DNA of 64,000 nt from Nocardia tengchongensis (lineage in GTDB: Bacteria > Actinomycetota > Actinomycetes > Mycobacteriales > Mycobacteriaceae). How positions within the stretch are numbered: the first letter of the stretch is position 1; the number at the start of each line of letters is the position of its first letter. Made by a program: the position numbers and the translations under genes. The notes beneath the pieces were generated by a model that was given only the letters and a program-made list of their open reading frames with translations, ran no database searches and had not been told where the DNA came from. The DNA lies in assembly GCF_018362975.1 (NCBI RefSeq), contig NZ_CP074371.1, positions 682,001-746,000 on the forward strand, in the 5' to 3' direction. Of this stretch, positions 56,338 through 64,000 are shown piece by piece.

Positions 56338-57171
56338 TCAGGCCACGAAGAATTCGACAAGGATCTTATTGACGACCTCCGGTTGTTCCAGGTAACCGAA
56401 GTGCCCGGCGTCGGGAACCTCCTGGTAGCGCGCACCCGGAATGATATCGGCGACCTCGCGCGAAAGGTAGGGCGGGATCATCCGATCGTCGGCGAAGCCC
56501 AGCGCCAGGCAGGGCACCCGGATCGCCCGGTAGGCGACCCGGCGGTCGAAGTCGTGGTCCATGCGGCGCTGCGCCCGCACGCCGGGAGTGGCTGGGCCGC
56601 CGGTGAATTCGAACAGGTCGAGCCAGTCCCGGGCGGTGTGCGGGTCGGCCATGCTGGCCGGGGAGAGGTTCATCAGGGCGGTCATCGCCGCCTCGAATTT
56701 CGCGGGCAGCTTGGTGCCGGTGTCGTCGAGTTCCTGCTCGCCCAGTCCGAGGGTCTGCTGGAACTGGTCGAGCCGCGCGTGCCCGGCCATGAAGACGGCC
56801 TTGCGCACCAGGTCGGGCCGGGCCAGCGCGACTTCCTGCGCCACCCGTGAGCCCATCGACTGGCCGACCAGCAGAACCGGGCCTTCGCCGAGGAATTCGA
56901 TGAGGGCGATGGTGTCGCGGACCAGGTCCTCGATGGTGATCCCGGCCGGCGATTCGAAGGAGGGCGCGATGCCGCGGTTGTCGAAGGTGCAGACCCGGTA
57001 TCCGGCCGAGACCAGGGCCGGCACCTGGTGAAGTTCCCAGACGCGGCCGCCGCTGCCGGTACCCATGACCATCACGACCAGCGGCGCTGATCCCTTGACG
57101 TCGGTGCCTTTGGACCGGTCTCCCTTGACCTGGTAGTTCAGCGAGATTCCGTTCACCGTCGCCAACGGCAT
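56338..57171 (-). CDS. Alpha/beta-hydrolase
   Basis: 277 aa. Canonical alpha/beta-hydrolase: [15 protein letters not shown] (oxyanion region), nucleophile elbow [14 protein letters not shown] near residue 105, and the catalytic His in [13 protein letters not shown] near residue 256. No signal peptide, so cytoplasmic. The position upstream of mbtH recalls hydrolase/mbtH pairs in actinobacteria, but a thioesterase role in NRPS is not shown. Confidence 0.87.
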   Translation of the reverse strand: MPLATVNGISLNYQVKGDRSKGTDVKGSAPLVVMVMGTGSGGRVWELHQVPALVSAGYRVCTFDNRGIAPSFESPAGITIEDLVRDTIALIEFLGEGPVLLVGQSMGSRVAQEVALARPDLVRKAVFMAGHARLDQFQQTLGLGEQELDDTGTKLPAKFEAAMTALMNLSPASMADPHTARDWLDLFEFTGGPATPGVRAQRRMDHDFDRRVAYRAIRVPCLALGFADDRMIPPYLSREVADIIPGARYQEVPDAGHFGYLEQPEVVNKILVEFFVA

Positions 57172-57372
57172 GCTTGCGACCCCTTACATCAGATGTGCCA
57201 CGCGTTCGTCCGTCCACCGTATAGGTCGCGCGCCCACGATCGTTTCGCTCGGGCGCTCGCGCCGGTCACCATTGCGGTTAGGGCTCGCAATGCACGCAGC
57301 GGTCGGACTCGACTTTCCTGGCAGATACGATGGACTCCTCGCACCGAGCAGACTTCTCCGAGAGGACATGAG

Positions 57373-57540
57373 ATGGCCGCGAAGACCGGCGCAAACGACA
57401 TCGCGGACGACGATCTGGAACCGCTCGCCGACGAGACCGCACGCCAGGCCCAGCGTGTCGTGGCCGCCTACGCCACCGACGCTGACGAGTGCCGCATGCT
57501 GCTGTCGATGCTGGGCATCGCTCCGACGCGAGGCGAATAG
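57373..57540 (+). CDS. Small acidic protein upstream of otsA
   Basis: 55 aa. Starts [25 protein letters not shown] at 57373 with GAGAGGA about 5 nt upstream. The C-terminus reads [22 protein letters not shown]. It ends 4 bp before the otsA start, so it is likely co-translated with trehalose-phosphate synthase. I do not recognise a named family; a regulatory or structural link with OtsA is only an inference. Confidence 0.65.
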   Translation: MAAKTGANDIADDDLEPLADETARQAQRVVAAYATDADECRMLLSMLGIAPTRGE

Positions 57541-57544
57541 GCTC

Positions 57545-59025
57545 GTGCACCCGGATAGCTCCGGCTCCGGTTTCGTCGTCGTCGCCAACCGGCTTCCGGT
57601 AGACCTGGAGCGACTGCCCGACGGCACCACCCGCTGGAAGCGCAGCCCCGGCGGACTGGTCACCGCACTGGAACCGGTACTGCGCAATAACAAGGGCGCC
57701 TGGGTCGGCTGGGCCGGCGTCCCGGACGTGGAACTCGATCCGATCGTCGAGGACGGTCTGGAACTGCATCCCGTCCCGTTGTCCGGCAACGAGGTCGCCG
57801 ACTACTACGAGGGCTTCTCCAATGCCACCCTGTGGCCGCTGTATCACGACGTGATCGTGCGGCCGGTCTACGACCGCCAGTGGTGGCAGGCGTACGTGCA
57901 GGTGAACCGCCGCTTCGCCGAGTACACCGCCAAGGTGGCCGCCGAGGGCGCGACCGTGTGGGTGCAGGACTACCAGCTGCAGCTGGTGCCCAAGATGCTG
58001 CGCATGCTCCGCCCCGACCTGACCATCGGCTTCTTCCTGCACATCCCGTTCCCGCCGGTGGAACTGTTCATGCAGATGCCGTGGCGCACCGAGATCGTCG
58101 AGGGCCTGCTGGGCGCCGACCTGATCGGCTTCCATCTGCCCGGCGGCGCGCAGAACTTCCTGTATCTGGCCAGAAGGCTGGCCGGACAACCGACTTCGCG
58201 CGGCAATGTGGGTGTGCGCTCGAAACTCGGTGTGGTGCAGGTGGGTTTCCGCACCGTGCGGGTGGGCGCGTTCCCCATCTCCATCACCTCGACCGAACTG
58301 GACGAGTATTCGCGCCGCCGCGACGTTCGGGAGCGGGCCGCGAAAATCCGTGCGGAACTGGGCAATCCGAAGACGATCCTGCTGGGCGTCGACCGCCTCG
58401 ACTACACCAAGGGCATCGACATCCGGCTGGCCGCGCTCGAGGAGCTGCTGCACGACGGGCGCATCGACCCCGCGGACACGGTGATGGTGCAGCTGGCCAC
58501 GCCGAGCCGCGAACGCGTCGAGTCCTACATCCAGATGCGTGGCGATATCGAACGCCAAGTGGGCCGCATCAACGGCGAGTTCGCCCGGGTGGGTTACCCG
58601 GTGGTGCACTACCTGCACGCCCCATCCCGCGCGAGGAGCTGATCGCGTTCTTCGTGGCCGCCGACGTCATGGTGGTGACACCGTTGCGCGACGGCATGAA
58701 CCTGGTCGCCAAGGAGTACGTGGCCTGCCAGGGCAGCCTCAACGGCGCCCTGGTGCTGAGCGAATTCACCGGTGCGGCAGCGGAATTGCGGCAGGCATAC
58801 CTGTGCAACCCGCACGACCTGGACAGCGTCAAGGACGCGCTGCTCGGCGCGATCGACGACGACCGCGACACCCGCCGCCGGCGCATGCGCTCGCTGCGCC
58901 GTCAGGTCCTCACCCATGACGTCGACCGGTGGGCCCGCGCCTTCCTCGACGCCCTGGCCACCGATCGCGTCGCGGGCAGCGCACTGCTCACCGACGACGA
59001 CGTGGATCCGGACCTGATCCGCTGA
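57545..59025 (+). CDS. otsA: Alpha,alpha-trehalose-phosphate synthase OtsA (frame broken near 58622)
   Basis: GT20 enzyme joining UDP/GDP-glucose and glucose-6-phosphate to trehalose-6-phosphate. The GTG at 57545 gives [24 protein letters not shown] with downstream [31 protein letters not shown] and [17 protein letters not shown]. The frame is lost in the C run 58620-58623 after VVHYLHAP; the other frame continues [36 protein letters not shown] to PDLIR. Adding one C gives 493 aa, the family length. Presumed sequence error. Trehalose also feeds mycolate transfer in mycolic-acid bacteria. Confidence 0.9.
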
Positions 59026-59036
59026 ACACGGAAACC

Positions 59037-59067
59037 GAACGCCCCCTGGATCTTCCAGGGGGCGTTC
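59037..59067. terminator. Bidirectional terminator between otsA and the SDR gene
   Basis: GAACGCCCCCTGGA (59037-59050) pairs with TCCAGGGGGCGTTC (59054-59067), 3-nt loop, between convergent stops. Confidence 0.92.
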
Positions 59068-59073
59068 GTCGTT

Positions 59074-60012
59074 CTACAGCGCGTAGGCGACTCCGGTGAG
59101 CCGCTCCGACGCTTCCCATACCCGCGCCGCCAGTTCCGGATCGAGCGCCTGCGCACTGGGCTCGTTCAGGATCGGGTAGCCCTTGGTGAAGCCGCTCGGC
59201 CCGAAGAGATCTCCGGGCCGGACGGCGGGATCGGTGGCCGCCCGCAACGTCGGGAGCGCACCCATTTCGACGGTCTGCATGGCGAACCGGAACACCCAGC
59301 GCAGCGACGGACGCGACAGGAAGGTGAGGACTGGCCCGAGGTTCTGAGCGAAATCCGATTCGGCCGCCCCCGGATGCGCGGCGACCGACTTCACCTCGGT
59401 ATCGGTGCCGTTGAGCCGCCGCTGCAACTCGAACGCGGTCAGCACATTGGCCAACTTGGACTGCGCGTAGGCCTGGAATCCCTTGTAGGTCCGGCGTTCG
59501 AAGAACAGATCATCGAGATCGATCGGGGCCTCCTTCTTGGAGGCGAACCCGGTGGTCACGGCCACCACCCGCCCCGCCGGCGCGGCCCGCAACAGATCCA
59601 GCACCTGCCCGGTGAACGCGAACGGCCCGAGATGATTCGTCGCGAACGTCGTCTCGAACCCGTCCTCGGTGAGGCTCCGCACCCGGCTCAGCATCCCAGC
59701 GTTGTTGACCAGCAGATCAACCCGCTCGACCTCGTCGTGCACCCGCACCGCGGCCTTGCCGACCGACTCCAGCGAGGCCAAATCGAGCTCCACGAACAAC
59801 AATTCGGCCGTCGGCACCTTGGCACGGATGAGATCGGCTGCCGCCCCGGCCTTCTCCGCACTGCGGCAGGCCATGACCACCCGCGCACCGTGTTCCGCGA
59901 GCTGCAGCGCCGTCTCCAGCCCGAGCCCGCCACTGGCCCCGGTGACAATCGCGGTGCGCCCGTTCAGATCCGGAATGTCGGCGGCAGTCCAGGGCGTCTT
60001 CTTCGTTCCCAT
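59074..60012 (-). CDS. Short-chain dehydrogenase/reductase
   Basis: 312 aa. Classical/extended SDR with cofactor motif VTGASGGLG at residues 23-31, LVNNAGML near residue 101 and the YxxxK pair in YAQSKLAN near residue 182. The usual Ser of the catalytic triad falls in VVAVTTGFASKK, where Thr replaces it in part; activity may still hold. Similar proteins in mycobacteria and Nocardia are annotated as retinol-dehydrogenase-like oxidoreductases; substrate unknown. It lies after the Mce operon but past a terminator. Confidence 0.88.
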   Translation of the reverse strand: MGTKKTPWTAADIPDLNGRTAIVTGASGGLGLETALQLAEHGARVVMACRSAEKAGAAADLIRAKVPTAELLFVELDLASLESVGKAAVRVHDEVERVDLLVNNAGMLSRVRSLTEDGFETTFATNHLGPFAFTGQVLDLLRAAPAGRVVAVTTGFASKKEAPIDLDDLFFERRTYKGFQAYAQSKLANVLTAFELQRRLNGTDTEVKSVAAHPGAAESDFAQNLGPVLTFLSRPSLRWVFRFAMQTVEMGALPTLRAATDPAVRPGDLFGPSGFTKGYPILNEPSAQALDPELAARVWEASERLTGVAYAL

Positions 60013-60072
60013 GCACTACATCCTGAACGGTCGGCTTCCACTTTGCCCACCGAGCACGACCGCCCGACCGAA

Positions 60073-60109
60073 AAGCGCGCAGCCCCGGGAAATCCGGAGC
60101 TGCGCGCTT
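60073..60109 (-). terminator. Terminator of the Mce operon
   Basis: AAGCGCGCAGC (60073-60083) pairs with GCTGCGCGCTT (60099-60109), with an inner CCGG/CCGG helix. It is 25 nt beyond the stop of the last Mce-associated gene; the AA end supplies T residues on the minus strand. Confidence 0.85.
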
Positions 60110-60133
60110 GGTGTCGTGCTGGATGATCCGTGA

Positions 60134-60616
60134 TCAGATCGGAGTGACCTCGGAGACGAGCCAGCGGTCGCCGCTCTTGTCGAGGTCCACCCGGACTCGG
60201 CTACCGCTGGCGGTGGCCTGAGGGTTGTCCTTGCTGGTGGTCATCTGGTTGAGGAACAGCAGCACCTTGGCGTGCTTGGTGTCGACGTCGATGACGCCGC
60301 CCGCCTGGGTGGAGGCGATGACGGTGAGCTGCTTCTCCTTGGCGCCGGGCGCGATGGATTCGTTGACGAGCTTGAGGTAGTCGTCCTTGAAGCCACCGGA
60401 GAGGTCGTCGGCGACCTTGGGCAGCGCCTTGTCGACGGAGTTGAAGTCGTAGCTGAACATCGACTCGACCGTCTTGCGGGCCGCGGCCACCGAATCGGTG
60501 CGCGCGTGATCGAGCTGCTTCAGATGCCAGGCGTCGTAGCCGAACCAGCCGGCCGCCCCCAGCATGGCCACCATGACGGCCGCGATGGCCGAGATCCGGA
60601 TGCGGTTCTTGGTCAC
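60134..60616 (-). CDS. Mce-associated membrane protein (last gene of the operon)
   Basis: 160 aa. One N-terminal membrane helix (IRISAIAAVMVAMLGAAGWFGY, residues ~6-27) and an external domain resembling mycobacterial Mas proteins (DHARTDSVAAARKTVESMFSYDF; IAPGAKEKQLTVIASTQAGGVID). Mas proteins stabilise or regulate Mce lipid importers. GTG start overlaps the previous stop (GTGA). Substrate not known. Confidence 0.86.
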   Translation of the reverse strand: MTKNRIRISAIAAVMVAMLGAAGWFGYDAWHLKQLDHARTDSVAAARKTVESMFSYDFNSVDKALPKVADDLSGGFKDDYLKLVNESIAPGAKEKQLTVIASTQAGGVIDVDTKHAKVLLFLNQMTTSKDNPQATASGSRVRVDLDKSGDRWLVSEVTPI

Positions 60617-61467
60617 GAGACGAACTCCAGCTTCGAGGCGGTGAAATGGTCACCGTCGTGGGTGATCGTCACCCGGAATCGGTAGACGCGCTGCTGCGGC
60701 TGATCCGAGCCGGCGTTGGTGAGGTTCTGCTTGGCTGCGACGAGGATCTGGGCCGAGTGGTCGTCGTAGGACTCGACGGCGGTCTCCACGACCTGGCCGC
60801 TGGCCTTCACGTTCGCCTGCTTGATGACATCGGCGTAGGCGTCGCTGCGGGAGGAGTACTCGTCCTTGAGCTGACCCGAGGCCACCGAGAGCACCCGGTT
60901 GATGTCGTCCTTGACGGTGTCCACCTTGATGGTGGTGATGTTCAGGACGGCCTGCTTGGCGGTCTGGGTGTAGTCCGCGCGCAGCTGCTCGTTCTTGTCC
61001 GCGGCGTTGTGCGCCGGAATCCAGAAGATCAGGCTGGTCGCCAGCGCGACCAGGCACAGCACCGCCGCCGCGCCGAACAGCAAGACCGGCCACTTGCGGC
61101 CGTCCTTCGACGCGTCGGCGTCGGCGTCGGCTTCGGAGTCCTCGGCGTCGGCCGCGACCGCCGGAGCGCCCTCGACCACCTCGAGCGACTCGTCCGCCGG
61201 CTCAGCCGATTCCGCCGCGTCCGAAGCGTCCGCGGCGGCCCCCGCATCCTCGCCGGCTTCCGGCGTCACGACCGTCTGCACGGTCGTGGCGTCGGTTTCG
61301 GCGACCTCGGGGGTCTCGGCCTCGGGCGTCTCGGCAGCTGCCTCGACACCCGTGACCTTCACGGTGGTGACATCCGCTATGGGTGCATCCCCGTCCTGGA
61401 CCGGCGGTCCTTCTGACCGCACGGCCTTCCGCCGGGTCTTGCTGTTCACCACCGTGGGATCACTCAT
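60613..61467 (-). CDS. Mce-associated membrane protein with a long acidic N-terminus
   Basis: 284 aa. The first ~125 residues are Ala/Glu/Asp-rich and disordered (EVAETDATTVQT, DSEADADADASKDG), followed by a membrane helix (WPVLLFGAAAVLCLVALATSLIFWIP) and an external Mas domain (NEQLRADYTQTAKQAVLNITTIKVDTVKDDINRVL). It overlaps mceF (ATGA) and the next Mas gene, so it belongs to the Mce operon. The acidic tail is on the cytoplasmic side and is unusual in length. Confidence 0.86.
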   Translation of the reverse strand: MSDPTVVNSKTRRKAVRSEGPPVQDGDAPIADVTTVKVTGVEAAAETPEAETPEVAETDATTVQTVVTPEAGEDAGAAADASDAAESAEPADESLEVVEGAPAVAADAEDSEADADADASKDGRKWPVLLFGAAAVLCLVALATSLIFWIPAHNAADKNEQLRADYTQTAKQAVLNITTIKVDTVKDDINRVLSVASGQLKDEYSSRSDAYADVIKQANVKASGQVVETAVESYDDHSAQILVAAKQNLTNAGSDQPQQRVYRFRVTITHDGDHFTASKLEFVS

Positions 61468-62909
61468 CGTTGTTGCTCCTGAAGCATTGTTTGCCAGTTA
61501 GCCGGCACGATGCCGGAACCATCGGGCCCGATATCGGCCTGGCGGGTGAGTACACCGTCCGGCCCGAGATACGTGCCACTCTTCGGATCGTACGTTCTCG
61601 TCGTCACACTCGCAGGCGCGGCTCCCGGTTGCCCGCCGGTCTCCAGCGAACTCGGGGTGAACGTGGGCTTGCCGTTGTTGTCCACCGGGTTCGGCTTACC
61701 GAAGGCCGGGTTGTCACCGAGCGGCTGGTAGCCCTCGGCGGAGTGGCACTGTTCCACGGTGGCCGCACGCTTGCCCGGCACGTCCATACAGGGGTTGTTG
61801 CGGACACCGCGGACCACGTCCGGGGAGTTCTGCGGAATCTTGCAGTACAGCCCCTTCGGGGTCTCCGGAGTCGGCCCCGTGTAGTCGTTGGGCGAGCGCC
61901 GGTCCTCCGGTGACAGGAAGCCCGTGGTGCAACCCTTCGGGTCATTGAGACCGATCTTGAAGTCGACCTTGCCGCCGTACTCCGTCGGGCTGCCCTTGGC
62001 GAGCGTCATCAGCGCACCGATCAGCGGCGGGAAAATAACCAGCAACTGCTCCACGCTGGCGTGATAGGTGACGCCGACCTGACCGAGACTGACCAGATTC
62101 TGCGCCAGCAGCGGCACGGTGGGCTTCAGGTCCTCGAACAGCTTGGTCGCCTTGTTGAGGGCGCCCGGGCCGTGGTCGATCACGTTGCGCAGCGCCGGAT
62201 CGTGTTCGCGCAGTTGGTCGGTCACCGTCGCCAGATCCTTGGTCCACCCGCGGATGGCGGAGTCGGACTCGATCTGGGTGTCGAGCAGCGGGCCGATCTT
62301 GTCGATCAGATCCTTGGTGGCGTCGGTGTTGTTCTTGGCCTCCTGGACCAGCAGCGACGCGGAGTCGAGCAGCCGTTCCAGATCGGGGCCGGCGCCGTTG
62401 AAGGCGAGGAACGCCTCCTCGATCACCTGCTGCAGGCGGGTGTCGGCGACGCTGGAGAGCAGCCGGTCGGTGCGGTCCAGGATGCCGCCGATGTCCATCG
62501 GCAGCTTGGTGCGGTCGACCGGAATGACCGAACCGTCGCGCAGGTTACCGCCCTGCGGGTTGTCCTTGGGCACCAGATCCACGTACTGCTCACCGATGGC
62601 CGACACCGATTTGACCCAGGCGTCCACATCGGACGGGATCTTGAAGTCGGAGTCGATCGACAACTTGGCGTCGACACCCTGCCGGGTCAGCACCACCGAA
62701 TTCACCTTGCCCACATTGGTTCCGCGGTAGGCGACATTGGCATGCTCGTACAGACCGCCGGTAGCGGCCAGCTGCACCGTCACGTCATACCGGCCGATGC
62801 CGAACATGGCGGGCAGCTTCACGTACTCCCCACCCATCACCGTGATACCGATGACGGTCAGCACGGTGAAGATGGCGAGCTGAATCTTGACGAAGCGACT
62901 CAGTTTCAT
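61464..62909 (-). CDS. mceF: MCE family protein MceF
   Basis: 481 aa, lipid-binding subunit of a mammalian-cell-entry importer. N-terminal membrane helix (FVKIQLAIFTVLTVIGITVM), MCE domain (YDVTVQLAATGGLYEHANVAYRGTNVGKVNSVVL, residues ~38-115), then a long helical region and a Pro/Gly-rich C-terminus (GKPTFTPSSLETGGQPGA). It is the last of the six Mce subunits by position, overlapping the MceE gene by 4 bp. MCE hexamers form a tunnel for lipids or sterols across the envelope. Confidence 0.9.
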   Translation of the reverse strand: MKLSRFVKIQLAIFTVLTVIGITVMGGEYVKLPAMFGIGRYDVTVQLAATGGLYEHANVAYRGTNVGKVNSVVLTRQGVDAKLSIDSDFKIPSDVDAWVKSVSAIGEQYVDLVPKDNPQGGNLRDGSVIPVDRTKLPMDIGGILDRTDRLLSSVADTRLQQVIEEAFLAFNGAGPDLERLLDSASLLVQEAKNNTDATKDLIDKIGPLLDTQIESDSAIRGWTKDLATVTDQLREHDPALRNVIDHGPGALNKATKLFEDLKPTVPLLAQNLVSLGQVGVTYHASVEQLLVIFPPLIGALMTLAKGSPTEYGGKVDFKIGLNDPKGCTTGFLSPEDRRSPNDYTGPTPETPKGLYCKIPQNSPDVVRGVRNNPCMDVPGKRAATVEQCHSAEGYQPLGDNPAFGKPNPVDNNGKPTFTPSSLETGGQPGAAPASVTTRTYDPKSGTYLGPDGVLTRQADIGPDGSGIVPANWQTMLQEQQR

Positions 62910-64000
62910 TTGCCCGGGTCCCCTTGCGGCACGGTGATTCCGGGAATGGAGGGCAGGCCCGGAATGTTCAGGCCCGGCAGGCCGGGCACGGTCGGCGACG
63001 GCTGGGTCGAGGACGGTTGTTGTTGCTGCAGCGGAGTCTTGGCGGGATCGCCCTGATCGCCGGCCACGCCGGCCCCTTGGCCGAGCGCACCCTCCACACC
63101 GCCGAACCGTCCACCCAGCGGGGTTCCGGTCAGGAAGTTGGAATCCAGGCGAGCCGCGGTCAGATCGAAGGTGATCTTCACGTTCATGTAGTCACCGCGG
63201 ATGTACCGGTCGATGTACTTGAAGGGGAACGGGAAGGTCAGCATCATGTTCAGCGACCTGCTGAAGTTGTCGCTGGTGTTGGCGATCTGTTCCAGAGTCG
63301 GTCCCAGATCGGCGATCTCGGCCTTCAGATCGTCACCGGCATTGTCGATGATCCGCTTGACCACATCACTGAGGTCACCCGCCGCGGTCAGCGCGTTGGT
63401 GATCTGCTCCCGCTTGTTCGCGAGCACGGTCAGCGCGGGATGGATGTTGTCGATGGCGCCGGCCAACCGATCCTTCTCCTGCGCAAGCGTTCCCGACACC
63501 CGGTCGAGCCCGCTCATGGCGTTGATGATGTCGGCGGTCTGGGCGTTGAGCGTCCCGACCATCTGGTTCAGCTGCGGCAGCAGGTCGCGAATCGCATCGG
63601 TGCGACCGGTGAAGGCGGTGTTCAGCTCGTGGGTGATGTTCTCCAGCTGGCTGATACCGCCGCCGTTGAGCACCACCGACAGCGAGGACAGCGTCTGCTC
63701 GGTGGTCGGGTACACGCCCGCCCGATCCAGCGTGATGGTGTCACCGTCGTGCAGTTCACCGGTGGCGGGAACGTCTGTGGGCGCGGCCAATTCGACGTGA
63801 TTGGAGCCGAGCAGCGAGGTCTGCCCGATCTTCGCGATGGCGTTGGCCGGCAGCTTCACATTCTTGTCCAGCCCGATGGTGACCAGCGCGTGCCAGTTCT
63901 CCACATCGATCCCGGTGACGGTGCCGACGGTCACGTCGTTCACCAGCACCGGCGAATTGCGGCTCAGGGTGGTGACATTCGGCATCTGCACCTTGATGTG
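62906..64000 (-). CDS. mceE: MCE family protein (MceE position; 5' end outside the window)
   Basis: At least 364 codons are present; the reading frame is open to the right edge, so the start and signal/lipobox lie outside. The MCE domain is visible (SPVLVNDVTVGTVTGIDVENWHALVTIGLD ... LLGSNHVELAAP) followed by a coiled-coil-like region (NTAFTGRTDAIRDLLPQLNQMVGTLNAQTADI) and a Pro-rich tail ending in PGITVPQGDPGK. By position before MceF it should be the LprN/MceE lipoprotein subunit; the lipobox cannot be checked here. Confidence 0.88.
   Translation of the reverse strand, partial: HIKVQMPNVTTLSRNSPVLVNDVTVGTVTGIDVENWHALVTIGLDKNVKLPANAIAKIGQTSLLGSNHVELAAPTDVPATGELHDGDTITLDRAGVYPTTEQTLSSLSVVLNGGGISQLENITHELNTAFTGRTDAIRDLLPQLNQMVGTLNAQTADIINAMSGLDRVSGTLAQEKDRLAGAIDNIHPALTVLANKREQITNALTAAGDLSDVVKRIIDNAGDDLKAEIADLGPTLEQIANTSDNFSRSLNMMLTFPFPFKYIDRYIRGDYMNVKITFDLTAARLDSNFLTGTPLGGRFGGVEGALGQGAGVAGDQGDPAKTPLQQQQPSSTQPSPTVPGLPGLNIPGLPSIPGITVPQGDPGK

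Overview
This window is a contiguous piece of a high-GC actinobacterial chromosome, most likely Nocardia or a close mycolic-acid-containing relative (Corynebacteriales). Signs seen in the sequence are very GC-rich codon use, frequent GTG starts and ATGA/GTGA overlaps, many starts placed 6-7 nt after a TAnnnT box (leaderless pattern), a mycothiol synthase gene, an antigen-85-like esterase, an Mce operon and an actinobacterial GlnR. From memory of H37Rv, the conserved gene order resembles the Mycobacterium tuberculosis Rv0757-Rv0821 region (phoP-phoR ... purD ... purB ... purQ/purS ... purL ... purF-purM ... DUF1416/sulfurtransferase ... lmeA, glnR, mshD). Other genes are inserted between these, including a cydABDC operon and a glutamate decarboxylase locus. 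The genus is an inference; no 16S rRNA or species marker is present.

Layout. 1-3.3 kb: pstSCAB phosphate uptake operon (minus strand; pstB runs off the left edge) with a PHO-box-like direct repeat upstream. 3.5-5.2 kb: glnR-mshD. 5.4-8.7 kb: lmeA-thioredoxin, then a cysteine-rich leader peptide with a hairpin, followed by DUF4395, thiosulfate sulfurtransferase and DUF1416 genes, which look like a cysteine-attenuated sulfur operon. 8.8-9.6 kb: a tiny membrane protein coupled to a nitrobindin-like protein. 9.66-9.92 kb: a stand-alone promoter, an 11-codon ORF and a structured RNA. 9.9-16.1 kb: cydA-cydB-cydD-cydC (bd oxidase and its assembly exporter). 16.3-20.7 kb: aminodeoxychorismate-lyase-like, YgfZ, MOSC, asparaginase and DUF3073 genes. 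20.9-31.5 kb: purM, purF and purL with membrane and secreted proteins between them. 31.8-37.8 kb: GT87 glycosyltransferase, M18 aminopeptidase, a MarR regulator divergent from an AmiC-like ligand sensor, purQ-purS and an MBL hydrolase. 38-44.5 kb: M20 dipeptidase, a broken amino-acid permease, glutamate decarboxylase and oligopeptidase B. 44.5-50 kb: small ORFs, antigen-85-like esterase, HIT, purB, TetR and aminotransferase genes. 50-55.6 kb: M23 peptidase, purD, HIT, phoR-phoP. 55.7-59 kb: tRNA-Thr, an orphan MbtH, a hydrolase and otsA. 59-64 kb: a short-chain dehydrogenase and the 3' end of an Mce operon.

The de novo purine genes (purM, F, L, Q, S, B, D) are scattered in small transcription units, as in mycobacteria, not gathered in one operon. 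Phosphate (pst), nitrogen (glnR), sulfur (leader-sulfurtransferase) and two-component (phoPR) control all sit within this one window.

Seven single-base indels, all in or beside short G/C runs, break six otherwise intact genes (cydC, cydA, purM twice, a YhgE/DUF3533-like gene, purL, otsA). Because these include the purine genes purM and purL, I read them as sequence or assembly errors and not as real pseudogenes. The permease at 39.6-40.7 kb is different: it loses its C-terminal third at a junction with unrelated coding sequence. The most novel-looking item is the 11-codon ORF plus structured RNA at 9.66-9.92 kb.
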